In this document: one piece after another, positions 44,964 through 54,316 of the stretch
Numbering within the stretch: the stretch's first letter is position 1
Layout: every line of letters begins with the position of its first letter
Assembly (NCBI RefSeq): GCF_001544695.2
Contig: NZ_FCOM02000042.1
Location: forward strand, 1-64,000
DNA length: 64,000 nucleotides
From: Caballeronia arvi
Lineage (GTDB): Bacteria > Pseudomonadota > Gammaproteobacteria > Burkholderiales > Burkholderiaceae
Direction of reading: 5' to 3'
Position numbers and translations under genes: made by a program
The notes under the pieces: generated by a model
The model's input: only the letters and a program-made list of their open reading frames with translations
Told to the model about the DNA's origin: nothing
Databases searched by the model: none

Positions 44964-46931
44964 ATGTCAAAACGCCTCAACCGAGTATATCTTGCGGTCG
45001 GCGCAGCCCTTGCCGCGGTGACGCTCGTCGCCTGCGGAACGGCTTCCGCCGTCCGTCCCGACGCTGACTTTTCGCCCGGCTCCGACGACCGCATCTTCAT
45101 GCAGCTGCGCGATGCCGCGCGCGCGAACGATGCCGGCAAGGCCGCCGCGCTCGCTGCTCAGATTCCGGACTATCCGGCGCCGAGCTACATCGAGTACTTC
45201 ACGATCAAGCCGCAGCTCTTCGATTCGCAAGGTCACGCGCGCATCGACGCGCCCGACGCGCCGGTGCTCTCGTTCCTGCAGCGGTACGACGGCCAGGCAA
45301 TCGCGGATCGCATGCGCAACGACTATCTCGTCGTGCTGGGCGGCCGTCACGACTGGAAGAACTTCGAGCAGCAGTACTCGCGTTTCGTTCTGAACGACGA
45401 TACACAGGTGAAGTGCTATGCGCTCGAAGCGCGCCTGTCGCGCGGCGAGAACGTCGCGGATGCGGCTCGCGCGCTGCTCGTCGAACCGAAATGGTACGGC
45501 GACGGCTGCGTCGATCTGATCGGCGCGCTCGCCGAGTCGGGCCAGTTCACCAGCGACGACATCTGGCAGCAGATCCGCCTCGCCTACGAGCAGAACTACA
45601 CGACCACGGGCTCGAGCATTGTGGATGCGCTCGGCCAGGAAAAGCCGAAGGACACGCTCTTCGACGACGCCGTCAACAAACCGCCCCTCTATCTCGCGCG
45701 CGGCGTGATGCCCAATACGCCGGCGCATCAGCTCACGTTGCTCGCGATCACGCGCATGGCCCGCAACGATCCGGCGATGGCCGCGGCCACGTTCAGCTCC
45801 GTCGCGCCGAGCCTGACGCCGGCCGAGCGTGCGACCGGCTGGGGCACGATCGGCTATCAGGCGGCCATCAAGCGCATGCCGGCGGCGGCGGACTGGTTCC
45901 GGCTGTCGGCGAACGCGCAGTTGTCGAACCCGGCTTATGAGTGGCGCACGAGAAGCGCGCTGCTCGTCGGCGACTGGAACATGGTGCGCTGGTCCATCGA
46001 ACAGATGCCGCCCACGCTGCGCGCCCAGCCCGCATGGGTTTACTGGCATGGCCGCGCGCTGAAGCAGGCGGGCGACGCGGCCACGGCGAATCAGGAATTC
46101 CAGACCATCGCCGATCAATACAATTTCTACGGCCAGCTCGCGCTCGAAGAACTCGGCCAGAAGATCACGGTGCCGCCGCGCACGACCGTATCGGATGCGG
46201 AAATCGCGCAGATGCAGTCGGTGCCGGGCTTCGCGCTGTCGCAGCGTTTCTATGCGCTGAACATGCGGCTCGAAGGCAATCGCGAATGGAACTGGCCGCT
46301 GCGCACGATGACCGACCGCCAGTTGATCGCGGCCGCGCAGTATGCGAAGCGCATCGAAATGTTCGACCGCACCGTGAACACCGCCGACAAGACCAAGACC
46401 GAGCACGATTTCTCGCTGCGCTATCTGTCGCCGTTCCGCGATATCGTCGAGCGCGATGCGCAGAACACCGGTCTCGACATCGAATGGGCGTACGGGCTGA
46501 TTCGCCAGGAGTCGCGCTTCATCATCAACGCGAAGTCGGAAGTGGGCGCGGGCGGCCTCATGCAGCTGATGCCCGGCACGGCGCAGCTCGTCGCGAAGAA
46601 GATCGGCCTCGGTCCGGTATCGCGCGCGCAGATGAACGACATCAACACGAACATCCTGCTCGGCACGAATTACCTGTCGATGATCTACAATCAATTCGAC
46701 AACTCGCCCGTGCTCGCCACTGCCGGCTACAACGCCGGTCCGGGGCGGCCGAAGCAGTGGCGTCAGGACTTGCGCGCACCCGTGGAGGGCGCGGTTTTTG
46801 CTGAAACGATCCCGTTCACCGAGACTCGCGATTACGTGAAGAACGTGCTGTCGAACACCGTGTATTACGCGGCATTGTTCGAAGGCCGTCCGCAGTCGTT
46901 GAAGGCGCGTCTGGGCTACATCGCTCCCTGA
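44964..46931 (+). CDS. Soluble-type lytic murein transglycosylase (lipoprotein)
   Basis: The 655-residue protein has a lipoprotein signal ending LVACG, a long helical superhelix (U-shaped region) and a C-terminal SLT domain. The SLT domain has catalytic glutamate in GLIRQESRFI, then GAGGLMQLMPGTAQLVA and TAGYNAGPGR. It cleaves the MurNAc-GlcNAc bond to give 1,6-anhydro ends in the periplasm. It is followed by a strong terminator. Confidence 0.93.
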   Translation: MSKRLNRVYLAVGAALAAVTLVACGTASAVRPDADFSPGSDDRIFMQLRDAARANDAGKAAALAAQIPDYPAPSYIEYFTIKPQLFDSQGHARIDAPDAPVLSFLQRYDGQAIADRMRNDYLVVLGGRHDWKNFEQQYSRFVLNDDTQVKCYALEARLSRGENVADAARALLVEPKWYGDGCVDLIGALAESGQFTSDDIWQQIRLAYEQNYTTTGSSIVDALGQEKPKDTLFDDAVNKPPLYLARGVMPNTPAHQLTLLAITRMARNDPAMAAATFSSVAPSLTPAERATGWGTIGYQAAIKRMPAAADWFRLSANAQLSNPAYEWRTRSALLVGDWNMVRWSIEQMPPTLRAQPAWVYWHGRALKQAGDAATANQEFQTIADQYNFYGQLALEELGQKITVPPRTTVSDAEIAQMQSVPGFALSQRFYALNMRLEGNREWNWPLRTMTDRQLIAAAQYAKRIEMFDRTVNTADKTKTEHDFSLRYLSPFRDIVERDAQNTGLDIEWAYGLIRQESRFIINAKSEVGAGGLMQLMPGTAQLVAKKIGLGPVSRAQMNDINTNILLGTNYLSMIYNQFDNSPVLATAGYNAGPGRPKQWRQDLRAPVEGAVFAETIPFTETRDYVKNVLSNTVYYAALFEGRPQSLKARLGYIAP

Positions 46932-46951
46932 CCGTCACGCAGCGAAAGCTC

Positions 46952-46995
46952 ACGCCCGCGCGTCGCATGACAGGACGCGCGGGCGTTTTCATTTT
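46952..46995 (+). terminator. Rho-independent terminator after the lytic transglycosylase
   Basis: ACGCCCGCGCGTC and GACGCGCGGGCGT form a perfect 13-bp stem with a 9-base loop, followed by TTTCATTTT. It lies 20 bases after the stop codon. Confidence 0.93.
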
Positions 46996-47052
46996 GAGGC
47001 CCGCCGCTCTGAACCGAGCCGCATTCTTCAGGCCGCGACCAAGAGGCGAACT

Positions 47053-48009
47053 ATGCGACACCAACATGTAGCGCTCATCGGCGGTTCGGGTTTCATCGGC
47101 AGCCATCTCGTCAATGCGCTCGTCGATCTCGGCAAGACCGTGCGCATCGCGACGCGGCGGCGCGTCAACGCGGCGCATCTCACGCTGCTGCCCGTCGATG
47201 TCATCGAAACCGATGTTCACGATCCCGTCAAACTCGCCGCGTTCATCGATCAGAGCGATGCGGTGATCAATCTCGTCGGCGTGCTTCAGGGGCGGCGCGA
47301 CGATCCGTATGGCCCGGAGTTCGCGAAGGCGCATGTCGAACTGCCGCGCAAGATCGCAGCCGCGTGCGAGGCGAAGGGCGTGCGGCGTTTGCTGCACATG
47401 AGCGCGATCGGCGCCGATCCACATGGCCCGAGCATGTATCTGCGCTCGAAGGGCGATGGCGAAAAGATCGTCCGCGAATCGGGACTCGACTGGACCATCT
47501 TCCGCAGTTCCGTCGTGTTCGGTCCCGAGGACAATCTGCTCAATCAGTTTGCATTTCTGGAGCGCGTGTTTCCGGTGATTCCGCTCGCGTGCGCCGACGC
47601 CGAGTTCCAGCCCGTGTTCGTAGGCGACGTGGCGAAGGCGATCGTCAACGTGCTCGACCTGGACGCCGCGAACCGCCAGGTCTACGAGCTCGCGGGCCCG
47701 AGCGTGTACACGCTGGCGGAGCTCGTGCGCTTTTCAGGCGCGACCATCGGCAAGCATTCGCGCATCATCAAGCTGCCGGAAAGCCTCGGCCGCCTGCAGG
47801 CGATGACGATGGAAATGGCGCCCGGCCAACCGATCATCTCGCGCGACAATCTCGATTCGATGAAGACGCCGAGCGTCGCGAGCGGGCCGCTTTCGCCGGA
47901 ACTGGGCATCGACGAGCCGGCGAGCATCGAGACGATTGCGCCGCTGTATCTGACGGGCAATTCGTCGCGCTCGCGCTTCAACGCTTTTCGCGCTACGGCG
48001 CATCGTTAA
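47053..48009 (+). CDS. NAD-dependent epimerase-like / complex I NDUFA9-type protein
   Basis: The 318-residue protein is an atypical SDR with the Rossmann motif ALIGGSGFIGSHLV near the N-terminus and the NDUFA9-like patterns LLHMSAIGADPHGPSMYLRS and KIVRESGLDWTIFRSSVVFG. The usual YxxxK active site is replaced by a Y-L-R-S-K arrangement (YLRSK). Bacterial relatives are of unknown function, possibly quinone- or lipid-related. It starts 57 bases after the terminator hairpin. Confidence 0.87.
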   Translation: MRHQHVALIGGSGFIGSHLVNALVDLGKTVRIATRRRVNAAHLTLLPVDVIETDVHDPVKLAAFIDQSDAVINLVGVLQGRRDDPYGPEFAKAHVELPRKIAAACEAKGVRRLLHMSAIGADPHGPSMYLRSKGDGEKIVRESGLDWTIFRSSVVFGPEDNLLNQFAFLERVFPVIPLACADAEFQPVFVGDVAKAIVNVLDLDAANRQVYELAGPSVYTLAELVRFSGATIGKHSRIIKLPESLGRLQAMTMEMAPGQPIISRDNLDSMKTPSVASGPLSPELGIDEPASIETIAPLYLTGNSSRSRFNAFRATAHR

Positions 48010-48027
48010 TCCTCTTTTTGTGATCGC

Positions 48028-48648
48028 ATGAAACTCGTAATCGGTGACAAGTTCAATTCTTCCTGGTCGATGCGTCCGTGGATTCTGCTGACGCATTTCG
48101 GCATTCCGTTCGAAGAGACGCTGATCCGTCTGGGCCAGCCCGACACGAAGTCGAAGATTCTCGAAGTTTCGCCGTCCGGCAAGGTGCCGTGCCTTGTCAC
48201 TGATGCGGGCGATGCCGTGTGGGAATCGCTTGCGATCGCCGAGACGATTGCCGAGATGCATCCCGAGCACGCGATGTGGCCGCGCGATGCCGCCGCCCGC
48301 GCACGCGCCCGCAGCGTCAGCGCGGAAATGCACGCGGGATTCGCGGACCTGCGCCAGAACATGCCGATGGAAATCACGACGCACGCGCCGGGCACGGGCG
48401 CGACGCCGGAGGCGCTCGCGAACATTGCGCGCATCGAGGCGATTTGGGCGGAGTGCCTCGCGGAATCGGGCGGACCGTTTCTGTTCGGCGAATTCTGCAT
48501 CGCGGACGCGATGTTCGCGCCGGTCGTCATGCGCTTCAATACCTACGCGCCGAAGCTGAGCGCGACGTCGCTCGAATACGGCAAGCGCATCACGGCGCTG
48601 CCGGCGGTCGCGACGTGGATCGACGGGGCGCGCGAGGCCGCGCGATGA
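48028..48648 (+). CDS. Glutathione S-transferase family protein
   Basis: The 206-residue protein has a thioredoxin-like N-terminal domain (KFNSSWSMRPWILLTHFGIP, with Ser in the active-site helix; then SPSGKVPCL and a WESLAIAE motif) and an all-helical C-terminal domain (FGEFCIADAMFAPVVMRF). It follows the epimerase-like gene by 18 bases and overlaps cca by 4 bases, so the three are probably co-transcribed. Substrate unknown. Confidence 0.92.
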   Translation: MKLVIGDKFNSSWSMRPWILLTHFGIPFEETLIRLGQPDTKSKILEVSPSGKVPCLVTDAGDAVWESLAIAETIAEMHPEHAMWPRDAAARARARSVSAEMHAGFADLRQNMPMEITTHAPGTGATPEALANIARIEAIWAECLAESGGPFLFGEFCIADAMFAPVVMRFNTYAPKLSATSLEYGKRITALPAVATWIDGAREAAR

Positions 48649-49880
48649 ACATCTACGCGGTCGGCGGCGCGATCCGCGACGAGCTGCTCGGCGTGCCGGT
48701 GATGGATCGCGATTACGTCGTCGTGGGCGCGACGCCGGAGCAGATGGTGGCGCAGGGTTATCGCCCGGTCGGCAAGGATTTTCCGGTGTTCCTGCATCCC
48801 GAGACGCATGAGGAATACGCGCTCGCGCGCACCGAGCGCAAGACGGCAGCGGGCTATCACGGCTTCCAGTTTTACTATTCGCCGGATGTCACGCTCGAGG
48901 AAGATCTGGCGCGGCGCGATCTCACGGTCAACGCGATGGCGCGCGAAGTGACGCCGGCGGGCGAGCTCACCGGCCCGGTGATCGATCCCTTCGACGGGCG
49001 AAGCGACCTGAAGAACAAGCTGTTCAGGCATGTGGGCGAGGCCTTCGTCGAAGATCCGGTGCGCATACTGCGCATCGCGCGATTCGCGGCTCGTTTCGCC
49101 GATTTCGATGTCGCGCCGGAAACCGCGGAGCTGATGAAGAAGATGGTCGCGGCCGGCGAAGTCGATGCGCTCGTTCCCGAGCGCGTATGGCAGGAAGTGT
49201 CGCGCGGATTGATGGAGAAGAAGCCGTCGCGCATGTTCGCGGTGTTGCGTGGCAGCGGTGCGCTCGTGCGCATTCTTCCCGAGGTCGATGCGTTGTGGGG
49301 CGTACCGCAGCGCGCCGACTATCACCCGGAAGTCGATACCGGCGTGCACGTGATGATGGTGCTGGACTACGCTGCGTCGCAGGGCTTTGCGTTGCCGGTG
49401 CGCTTTGCGGCGCTGACGCACGATCTCGGCAAGGCGACGACGCCCGAGGATATCTTGCCGCGTCACATTGGCCATGAAGGGCGCAGTGTCGATTTGTTGC
49501 GGCCGCTGTGCGAGCGCTTGCGTGTGCCGAACGAATGCCGCGATCTGGCGATGCTCGTCGCGCGGGAGCACGGCAATATTCATCGCGTGATGGATATGGG
49601 CGCGGCGGCCCTTGTGCGGCTTTTTGAACGCTCCGATGCGTTGCGGAAACCGGCGCGGTTTGCTGAGGCGTTGCAAGCCTGTCTTGCCGACGCTCGCGGG
49701 CGGCTTGGGTTGGAGCTTCAGCCTTATCCGCAGGCGGAGCGGTTGCGGGAGGCGTTGGTTGCCGCGCGGGCTGTTGATGCGGGGGCTGTGGCGCAACAGT
49801 TTGCCGATGATCCTTCCAGGATCAAGGATGCCGTGCATGGTGCTCGCGTTGCGGCGGTTAGCGCTGCTCTCGGTGTTTGA
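48645..49880 (+). CDS. cca: Multifunctional CCA tRNA nucleotidyltransferase
   Basis: The 411-residue enzyme adds and repairs the 3' CCA of tRNA. It has the class II motif YAVGGAIRDELLGVPVMDRD (with catalytic DRD), the ARTERK segment, RRDLTVNAMA, and a C-terminal HD phosphohydrolase domain (ALTHDLGKATTP with HIGHEG). The start overlaps the GST stop in ATGA. The 3' end becomes richer in T and G just before the repeat element. Confidence 0.96.
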   Translation: MNIYAVGGAIRDELLGVPVMDRDYVVVGATPEQMVAQGYRPVGKDFPVFLHPETHEEYALARTERKTAAGYHGFQFYYSPDVTLEEDLARRDLTVNAMAREVTPAGELTGPVIDPFDGRSDLKNKLFRHVGEAFVEDPVRILRIARFAARFADFDVAPETAELMKKMVAAGEVDALVPERVWQEVSRGLMEKKPSRMFAVLRGSGALVRILPEVDALWGVPQRADYHPEVDTGVHVMMVLDYAASQGFALPVRFAALTHDLGKATTPEDILPRHIGHEGRSVDLLRPLCERLRVPNECRDLAMLVAREHGNIHRVMDMGAAALVRLFERSDALRKPARFAEALQACLADARGRLGLELQPYPQAERLREALVAARAVDAGAVAQQFADDPSRIKDAVHGARVAAVSAALGV

Positions 49881-49899
49881 TTTTGCTTTTTCTTTGCTT

Positions 49900-50540
49900 C
49901 GCCGGATCCCGTATTCGTGTTGGTTTATTAGCATTGCCCCTATGCGGGGCGGCAGTCACTTTCTTTGCTGCTGCAAAGAAAGTAACCAAAGAAAGCAGCT
50001 ATCCCCAGCCTAAGCACTTCACAACGGCCGCGGCACAGGCGATTGGTTGCATGGCCCCCAGAGTAGCGAGTGCCCCACAAAACTCACCGGGCTTGGATCG
50101 CGCACGGTCTGACAAACCATAACTTTGAGCGCGCTGGTTCAGCACGAAATAGCATCGGCACAGCGCTACGCGCTGCCGCCGGGTTTGCAAGGGAAACCCA
50201 CGTGTTGCGCGTGCGGTGCGATCGAAGCGTTAGCAAAGAAGCGCGCGCAAAGCCGATTGACCCGTCGGCCGCGAAGCGGGCTGGAGCTTGAAAGGGCTGC
50301 ACCAGTTAGTAGTGCGGTGCGAGGTGTCAGACCGTGCGCGGTCCAAGCCGCGTTCGGCCTTTGAGGGCACTCGCTACTCCGGGGTCCATTCAGCCAATCG
50401 CCTGTGCCGCGGCCGGTGTGAGGCACTTTGGATGGGAAAAGCTGCTTTCTTTGGTGACTTTCTTTGCAGCAGCAAAGAAAGTTACCCCCGCCCCGGGGAG
50501 GGGCAGTGCTAATAAACCGACGCGAAATCCGGGATCCGGC
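49900..50540. repeat. Large inverted-repeat element with about 213-bp arms
   Basis: The left arm 49900-50112 and right arm 50326-50540 are imperfect reverse complements over their whole length. They share CAAAGAAAGCAGCT, GGCCGCGGCACAGGCGATTG, GTAGCGAGTGCCC and GCGCACGGTCTGAC. The outer 99 bases of each arm match the repeat at 1-99. A central 213 bases is unique and GC-rich. Short reading frames through it have no family resemblance. It could be a non-coding mobile element or a strong bidirectional terminator between cca and the convergent DUF2905 gene. Confidence 0.85.
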
Positions 50541-50568
50541 AACAAACCCAAGCCCCAAGCCCCAAACC

Positions 50569-50763
50569 TCAAAGCGCCCGCGCAATCAAAGAAAGCAATA
50601 TCGACAACAACAACGTCGACATGAAAGGAAACGAATATTCCTTCCCGAAGATCCGCAGCGTGAAATCCCCCGGCAGCCGCCCGATGCCGAACTTCCTGAG
50701 CCACGGCAGCGAGCCAGAAAGAATCGCGAGCGCGATGAACGTCGTGAGCAGCCAACGGATCAT
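50569..50763 (-). CDS. DUF2905 family small membrane protein
   Basis: The 64-residue protein has an N-terminal membrane helix, then the DUF2905 signature GIGRLPGDFTLRIFGKEYSF, and a second membrane helix (LLLSILLSLIARAL). Length is that of the family. It follows the methyltransferase gene by 10 bases. No function is known. Confidence 0.93.
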   Translation of the reverse strand: MIRWLLTTFIALAILSGSLPWLRKFGIGRLPGDFTLRIFGKEYSFPFMSTLLLSILLSLIARAL

Positions 50764-50773
50764 GATCGCGGAC

Positions 50774-51979
50774 TCATAGTGTGTGAGAACGGTCGCCCGC
50801 GGCGAACGCGTCGAGCATGCCGGGAATGCCTCGCGAAAACGCGATCACCTTGAAAAGCTCGCCCATCTCGGCCTCGGAAAGCAGCTTCTGAACCGCATTT
50901 GCAGCAGGCAAGAAACGCTTCACATCGGCGGGATCGAGATCGCTCAAAACATCGGTGATCCCCGCGTTCATCAGAAAACGCGCCTGCGATGTAAAGCCGA
51001 GCAAATCCGCGCCGGTCTCCACGCCCGCTTCCGCGATGCCCGTGAACTCGACGTGCGCGGTGATGTCCTGCAAGCCCGGATACAAAAACGGGTCCGCGTG
51101 CGCACGATGCCGGTAATGACACATCAGCGTCCCGGCTGCGCGCTGCGCGTGATAGAACTCGCGTCGCGGAAAACCATAGTCGATGAAAAACGCTGCACCG
51201 CGCTTGAGCATCGTGCAGACCGTTCTCGTAAACGCAAGCGCAGCCTCGTGCGTCTCGGTGATGTACTCCGCGAACGGCTCGTCGCTGGCTTCGTCGATGG
51301 CGGCATCGATCAGCTCCGCCTGAGCATCCGGCGCGATCAGCCGGTCATCGAAGGCAAAACGGTCGTTCAACACGACGACCCCGCGCTCATGCCACGCGCC
51401 GAGCTTGCGAACGACGAGGCGCACGGGCATCGCGTCGAGCACTTCGTTGCCGATCACCACGCCTTCGAACGCATCGGGCAGCGCGTCCAGCCATGTCACC
51501 TTCGCGGCGAGCAATGGCGCGTGCTTCTCGATGGTTTCGCGCTGTCGCTCACGCAACTCGCCGGAAAGATCGACGATCGCATAGCTGTCGAAAGCCACGT
51601 CGAGTTCAGCGAGCGCGGTCAGAAGGCCCGCGGCGAGCCTGCCCGTGCCAGCGCCGAATTCCATCAGCCGCCGCGTGCCGCTTTGCTGCAAAGCCTGCGC
51701 GACCGGCCGCGCGAGCGTTTTCGCGAAAAGCGGGGACAGTTCCGGCGCGGTGACGAAGTCGCTGCCGTCTTCGGCGCGGCGGCCGAATTTCATCGCTCCG
51801 CCGCTGTAATAGCCAAGGCCAGGCGAATATAACGCGAGGTCCATATAGCGGTCGAAAGGCAGCCAGCCGCCCGCCGCGGCGATGCGCTCCCGAATCAGGT
51901 CGGAAAGCGCTTCGGACTGCGCGAGCGCGTCGGGGCCGGGAGCAGGTAAACTATCGGTTTGTCTGGCATTCGGATTCAT
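50774..51979 (-). CDS. SAM-dependent methyltransferase, MidA/NDUFAF7 family
   Basis: The 401-residue protein has the family opening GGWLPFDRYMDLALYSPGLG followed by YYSGG, a SAM-binding motif MEFGAGTGRLAAGLLTAL, and GNEVLDAMPV. The mitochondrial relative methylates an arginine in complex I; the bacterial target is unproven. The ATG at 51979 is preferred over an in-frame extension that would overlap the divergent SDR gene. Only 13 bases separate the two divergent start codons. Confidence 0.9.
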   Translation of the reverse strand: MNPNARQTDSLPAPGPDALAQSEALSDLIRERIAAAGGWLPFDRYMDLALYSPGLGYYSGGAMKFGRRAEDGSDFVTAPELSPLFAKTLARPVAQALQQSGTRRLMEFGAGTGRLAAGLLTALAELDVAFDSYAIVDLSGELRERQRETIEKHAPLLAAKVTWLDALPDAFEGVVIGNEVLDAMPVRLVVRKLGAWHERGVVVLNDRFAFDDRLIAPDAQAELIDAAIDEASDEPFAEYITETHEAALAFTRTVCTMLKRGAAFFIDYGFPRREFYHAQRAAGTLMCHYRHRAHADPFLYPGLQDITAHVEFTGIAEAGVETGADLLGFTSQARFLMNAGITDVLSDLDPADVKRFLPAANAVQKLLSEAEMGELFKVIAFSRGIPGMLDAFAAGDRSHTL

Positions 51980-51992
51980 CCCAGTATTGTAA

Positions 51993-52835
51993 ATGAGCGC
52001 TTCCACGCCGTTTTCTTCCGTCAACTCGCCGTCTTCCGCCTCCGTTGCGCGTTCCCGCGCCGTGCTGGTGACGGGCGCGGCGAAGCGCATCGGGCGCGGC
52101 GTCGCGCTGGAATTCGCGCGGCAAGGCTGGGACGTGGCCGTGCACTACGGCGAATCGGAGCGCGAGGCGCACGCCACCGTCGCGGATATCGAAGCGCTCG
52201 GGCAGCGCGCGGCCGCGCTGAAGGCGGATCTCGCCATCGAAACGGAAGTCGAGCGGCTCGTGCCCGCGTGCGTCGAGGCCTTCGGCGGACTGAACTGCAT
52301 CGTGAATTGCGCGTCGCGCTTCGACGAAGACACGGCCATCGACTTCGGCTACGCGAAGCTGCTGGAAATGACCGCCGTCAACGTCGCCGCGCCGCTCACG
52401 CTCGCGCGCATGCTGCACGCGATCACGCCCGATGCCGCCGCCGAAGACCGCGCGCTGCGCGGCGTCGTCATCAACGTGCTCGACCAGAAGCTGTACAACA
52501 TGAATCCGGATTACCTGTCGTACACGCTGACGAAGGCCGCGCTCGACAACGCTACCGTCGCGCTCGCGCAGGCGCTCGGGCCGAAGTTGCGCATCGCCGG
52601 CCTCGCGCCCGGTTTGACGCTGATTTCCGCCGGACAGACGCCCGCGTCGTTCGAGTCGGCGCATCGTGTGACGCCGCTCAACCGCGCATCGACGGTCGAT
52701 GACGTCGCGCAGGCCGCGTGCTATCTCGCGAACGCGCACGGTGTGACCGGCACGACGCTCGTCGTCGACGGAGGACAGCACCTCGTGCCGAGCCCGCGCG
52801 ACGTGATGTACATGACCGGCGCGCAGAAGCCCTGA
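51993..52835 (+). CDS. SDR-family reductase resembling pteridine reductase (PTR1/FolM-like)
   Basis: The 280-residue NAD(P)H-dependent SDR has the cofactor motif VTGAAKRIGRGVALEF. The TGxxxRIG form, with Arg in place of the usual Gly, marks the pteridine-reductase branch. The active site is YLSYTLTK. The end VVDGGQHL is standard. It is followed after 27 bases by folB, which supports a role in pterin or folate metabolism. Exact substrate (dihydrofolate, dihydromonapterin or biopterin) cannot be read. Confidence 0.85.
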   Translation: MSASTPFSSVNSPSSASVARSRAVLVTGAAKRIGRGVALEFARQGWDVAVHYGESEREAHATVADIEALGQRAAALKADLAIETEVERLVPACVEAFGGLNCIVNCASRFDEDTAIDFGYAKLLEMTAVNVAAPLTLARMLHAITPDAAAEDRALRGVVINVLDQKLYNMNPDYLSYTLTKAALDNATVALAQALGPKLRIAGLAPGLTLISAGQTPASFESAHRVTPLNRASTVDDVAQAACYLANAHGVTGTTLVVDGGQHLVPSPRDVMYMTGAQKP

Positions 52836-52862
52836 AATGCGTTATTGAATATTGGAACCCAC

Positions 52863-53264
52863 ATGCTTGCCGCACTCTCGCATCCCCGGCTGACCGATTG
52901 CCGGAGGCTTTTTCTGCGCAACTACGAAGTGCGCATCAACATCGGTGTGCATGACTTCGAGAAGCGCGGCGAGCAACGCGTCGTCATCAACGTCGAGTTG
53001 TTCGTGCCGCTCGCGCTGTCGACGCCCGTCGAAGACAAGTTGTCCGAAGTCGTCGATTACGACTTCATGCGCTCGACCATCGCCACGCGCGTGAAGCAGG
53101 GCCACATTCACTTGCAGGAAACGCTGTGCGACGACGTCGCCGCCGCCTTGCTCGCGCATCCGAACGTGCGCGCGGTGGCCGTATCGACGGAAAAGCCCGA
53201 CGTCTATCCCGACTGCGACGCGGTGGGCGTCGAAGTCTTTCGCATCAAAGAGGAACGAGCATGA
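52863..53264 (+). CDS. folB: Dihydroneopterin aldolase
   Basis: The 133-residue enzyme splits dihydroneopterin to the hydroxymethyl-pterin used for folate. It shows RNYEVRINIGVHDFEKRGEQ, then RVVINVELFVPL, and the conserved VVDYDFMRSTI and HLQETLCDDVAAALL. The ATG at 52863 has GGAA upstream. A TTG at 52845 would add 6 residues. It overlaps ttcA in an ATGA. Confidence 0.93.
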   Translation: MLAALSHPRLTDCRRLFLRNYEVRINIGVHDFEKRGEQRVVINVELFVPLALSTPVEDKLSEVVDYDFMRSTIATRVKQGHIHLQETLCDDVAAALLAHPNVRAVAVSTEKPDVYPDCDAVGVEVFRIKEERA

Positions 53265-54220
53265 ACGCGCGTGACGCAGTCGAAACCGTGGCGGACGAAA
53301 AGCCCGTGCGCGAAGCGTTGACCCGGCGCCAGCAGAAGGAAGCGTACGAGAACAACAAGCTGTTCAAGCGCATCGCGCGGCAGGTCGGCGAGGCGATCGG
53401 CGACTTCAACATGATCGAGCACGGCGACAAGGTCATGGTGTGCCTGTCGGGCGGCAAAGACAGCTATGCGATGCTCGACGTCCTGATGCGCCTGCGCGAG
53501 CGCGCGCCGATCGACTTCGAGATCGTCGCGGTGAATCTCGACCAGAAGCAGCCGGGCTTCCCGGAGCACGTGCTCCCGGAGTATTTAGCCAAGCTGGATA
53601 TTCCGTTCCACATCGAGAATCAGGACACGTATAGCATCGTCAAGCGGCTCGTACCCGAAGGCAAGACCACGTGTTCGCTGTGCTCGCGCCTGCGCCGCGG
53701 CATTCTCTATCGCGTGGCGGGCGAGCTCGGCGCGACCAAGATCGCGCTCGGGCATCATCGGGACGACATCCTCCAGACGCTCTTGCTCAACATGTTCTAC
53801 GGCGGCAAGCTGAAGGGCATGCCGCCCAAGCTGCAATCCGACGACGGCAAAAATGTCGTAATCCGTCCGCTTGCCTACGTGAAGGAAACGGATCTGGAAA
53901 AATACGCCGAACTGCGCGAATTCCCGATCATTCCGTGCAATCTGTGCGGCAGCCAGCCGAACCTGAAGCGCGCGGAAATGAAGGCGCTGATCCGCGAATG
54001 GGACAAGCGCTTTCCGGGACGCATCGAGAACATGTTCAACGCGCTCTCGAACGTGGTGCCCTCGCATCTGATGGACAGCAAGCTGTTCCCGTTCGGCGAG
54101 CTACGCGCGACGGGCGTTGCCGACCCGCAAGGCGATATTGCCTTCGACGAGGAACCGTGTGCAAGCGAACCGTCAGGATCGACCGGCGCGGTTTCAATTG
54201 TGCAGTTCGACGATCTGTAA
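53261..54220 (+). CDS. ttcA: tRNA 2-thiocytidine(32) synthetase TtcA
   Basis: The 319-residue enzyme thiolates C32 of certain tRNAs using ATP and an iron-sulphur cluster. It has the PP-loop VCLSGGKDSYAMLDVL, the CxxC pair TCSLCSRLRRG and the further cysteines of IPCNLCGSQPNLKR. LGHHRDDILQTLLLNMFYGG is also conserved. The start at 53261 overlaps folB by 4 bases. The acidic C-terminal tail (about 285-319) is variable in the family. Confidence 0.96.
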   Translation: MNARDAVETVADEKPVREALTRRQQKEAYENNKLFKRIARQVGEAIGDFNMIEHGDKVMVCLSGGKDSYAMLDVLMRLRERAPIDFEIVAVNLDQKQPGFPEHVLPEYLAKLDIPFHIENQDTYSIVKRLVPEGKTTCSLCSRLRRGILYRVAGELGATKIALGHHRDDILQTLLLNMFYGGKLKGMPPKLQSDDGKNVVIRPLAYVKETDLEKYAELREFPIIPCNLCGSQPNLKRAEMKALIREWDKRFPGRIENMFNALSNVVPSHLMDSKLFPFGELRATGVADPQGDIAFDEEPCASEPSGSTGAVSIVQFDDL

Positions 54221-54316
54221 CCTTTATTCAATAAGGCGCAGCGTGGTTTACGCCGCACTGCGTCACGGGGCCGCTTGTTATATTGGCGGCTCGTCATACC
54301 AGCAAGGCTTCCAGCG

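Noticed and set aside
50166..50585. 139-codon minus-strand frame in the inverted-repeat element
   Set aside because: It runs through the repeat arm and unique centre, has no ribosome site and no domain. It reflects repeat sequence, not a gene.
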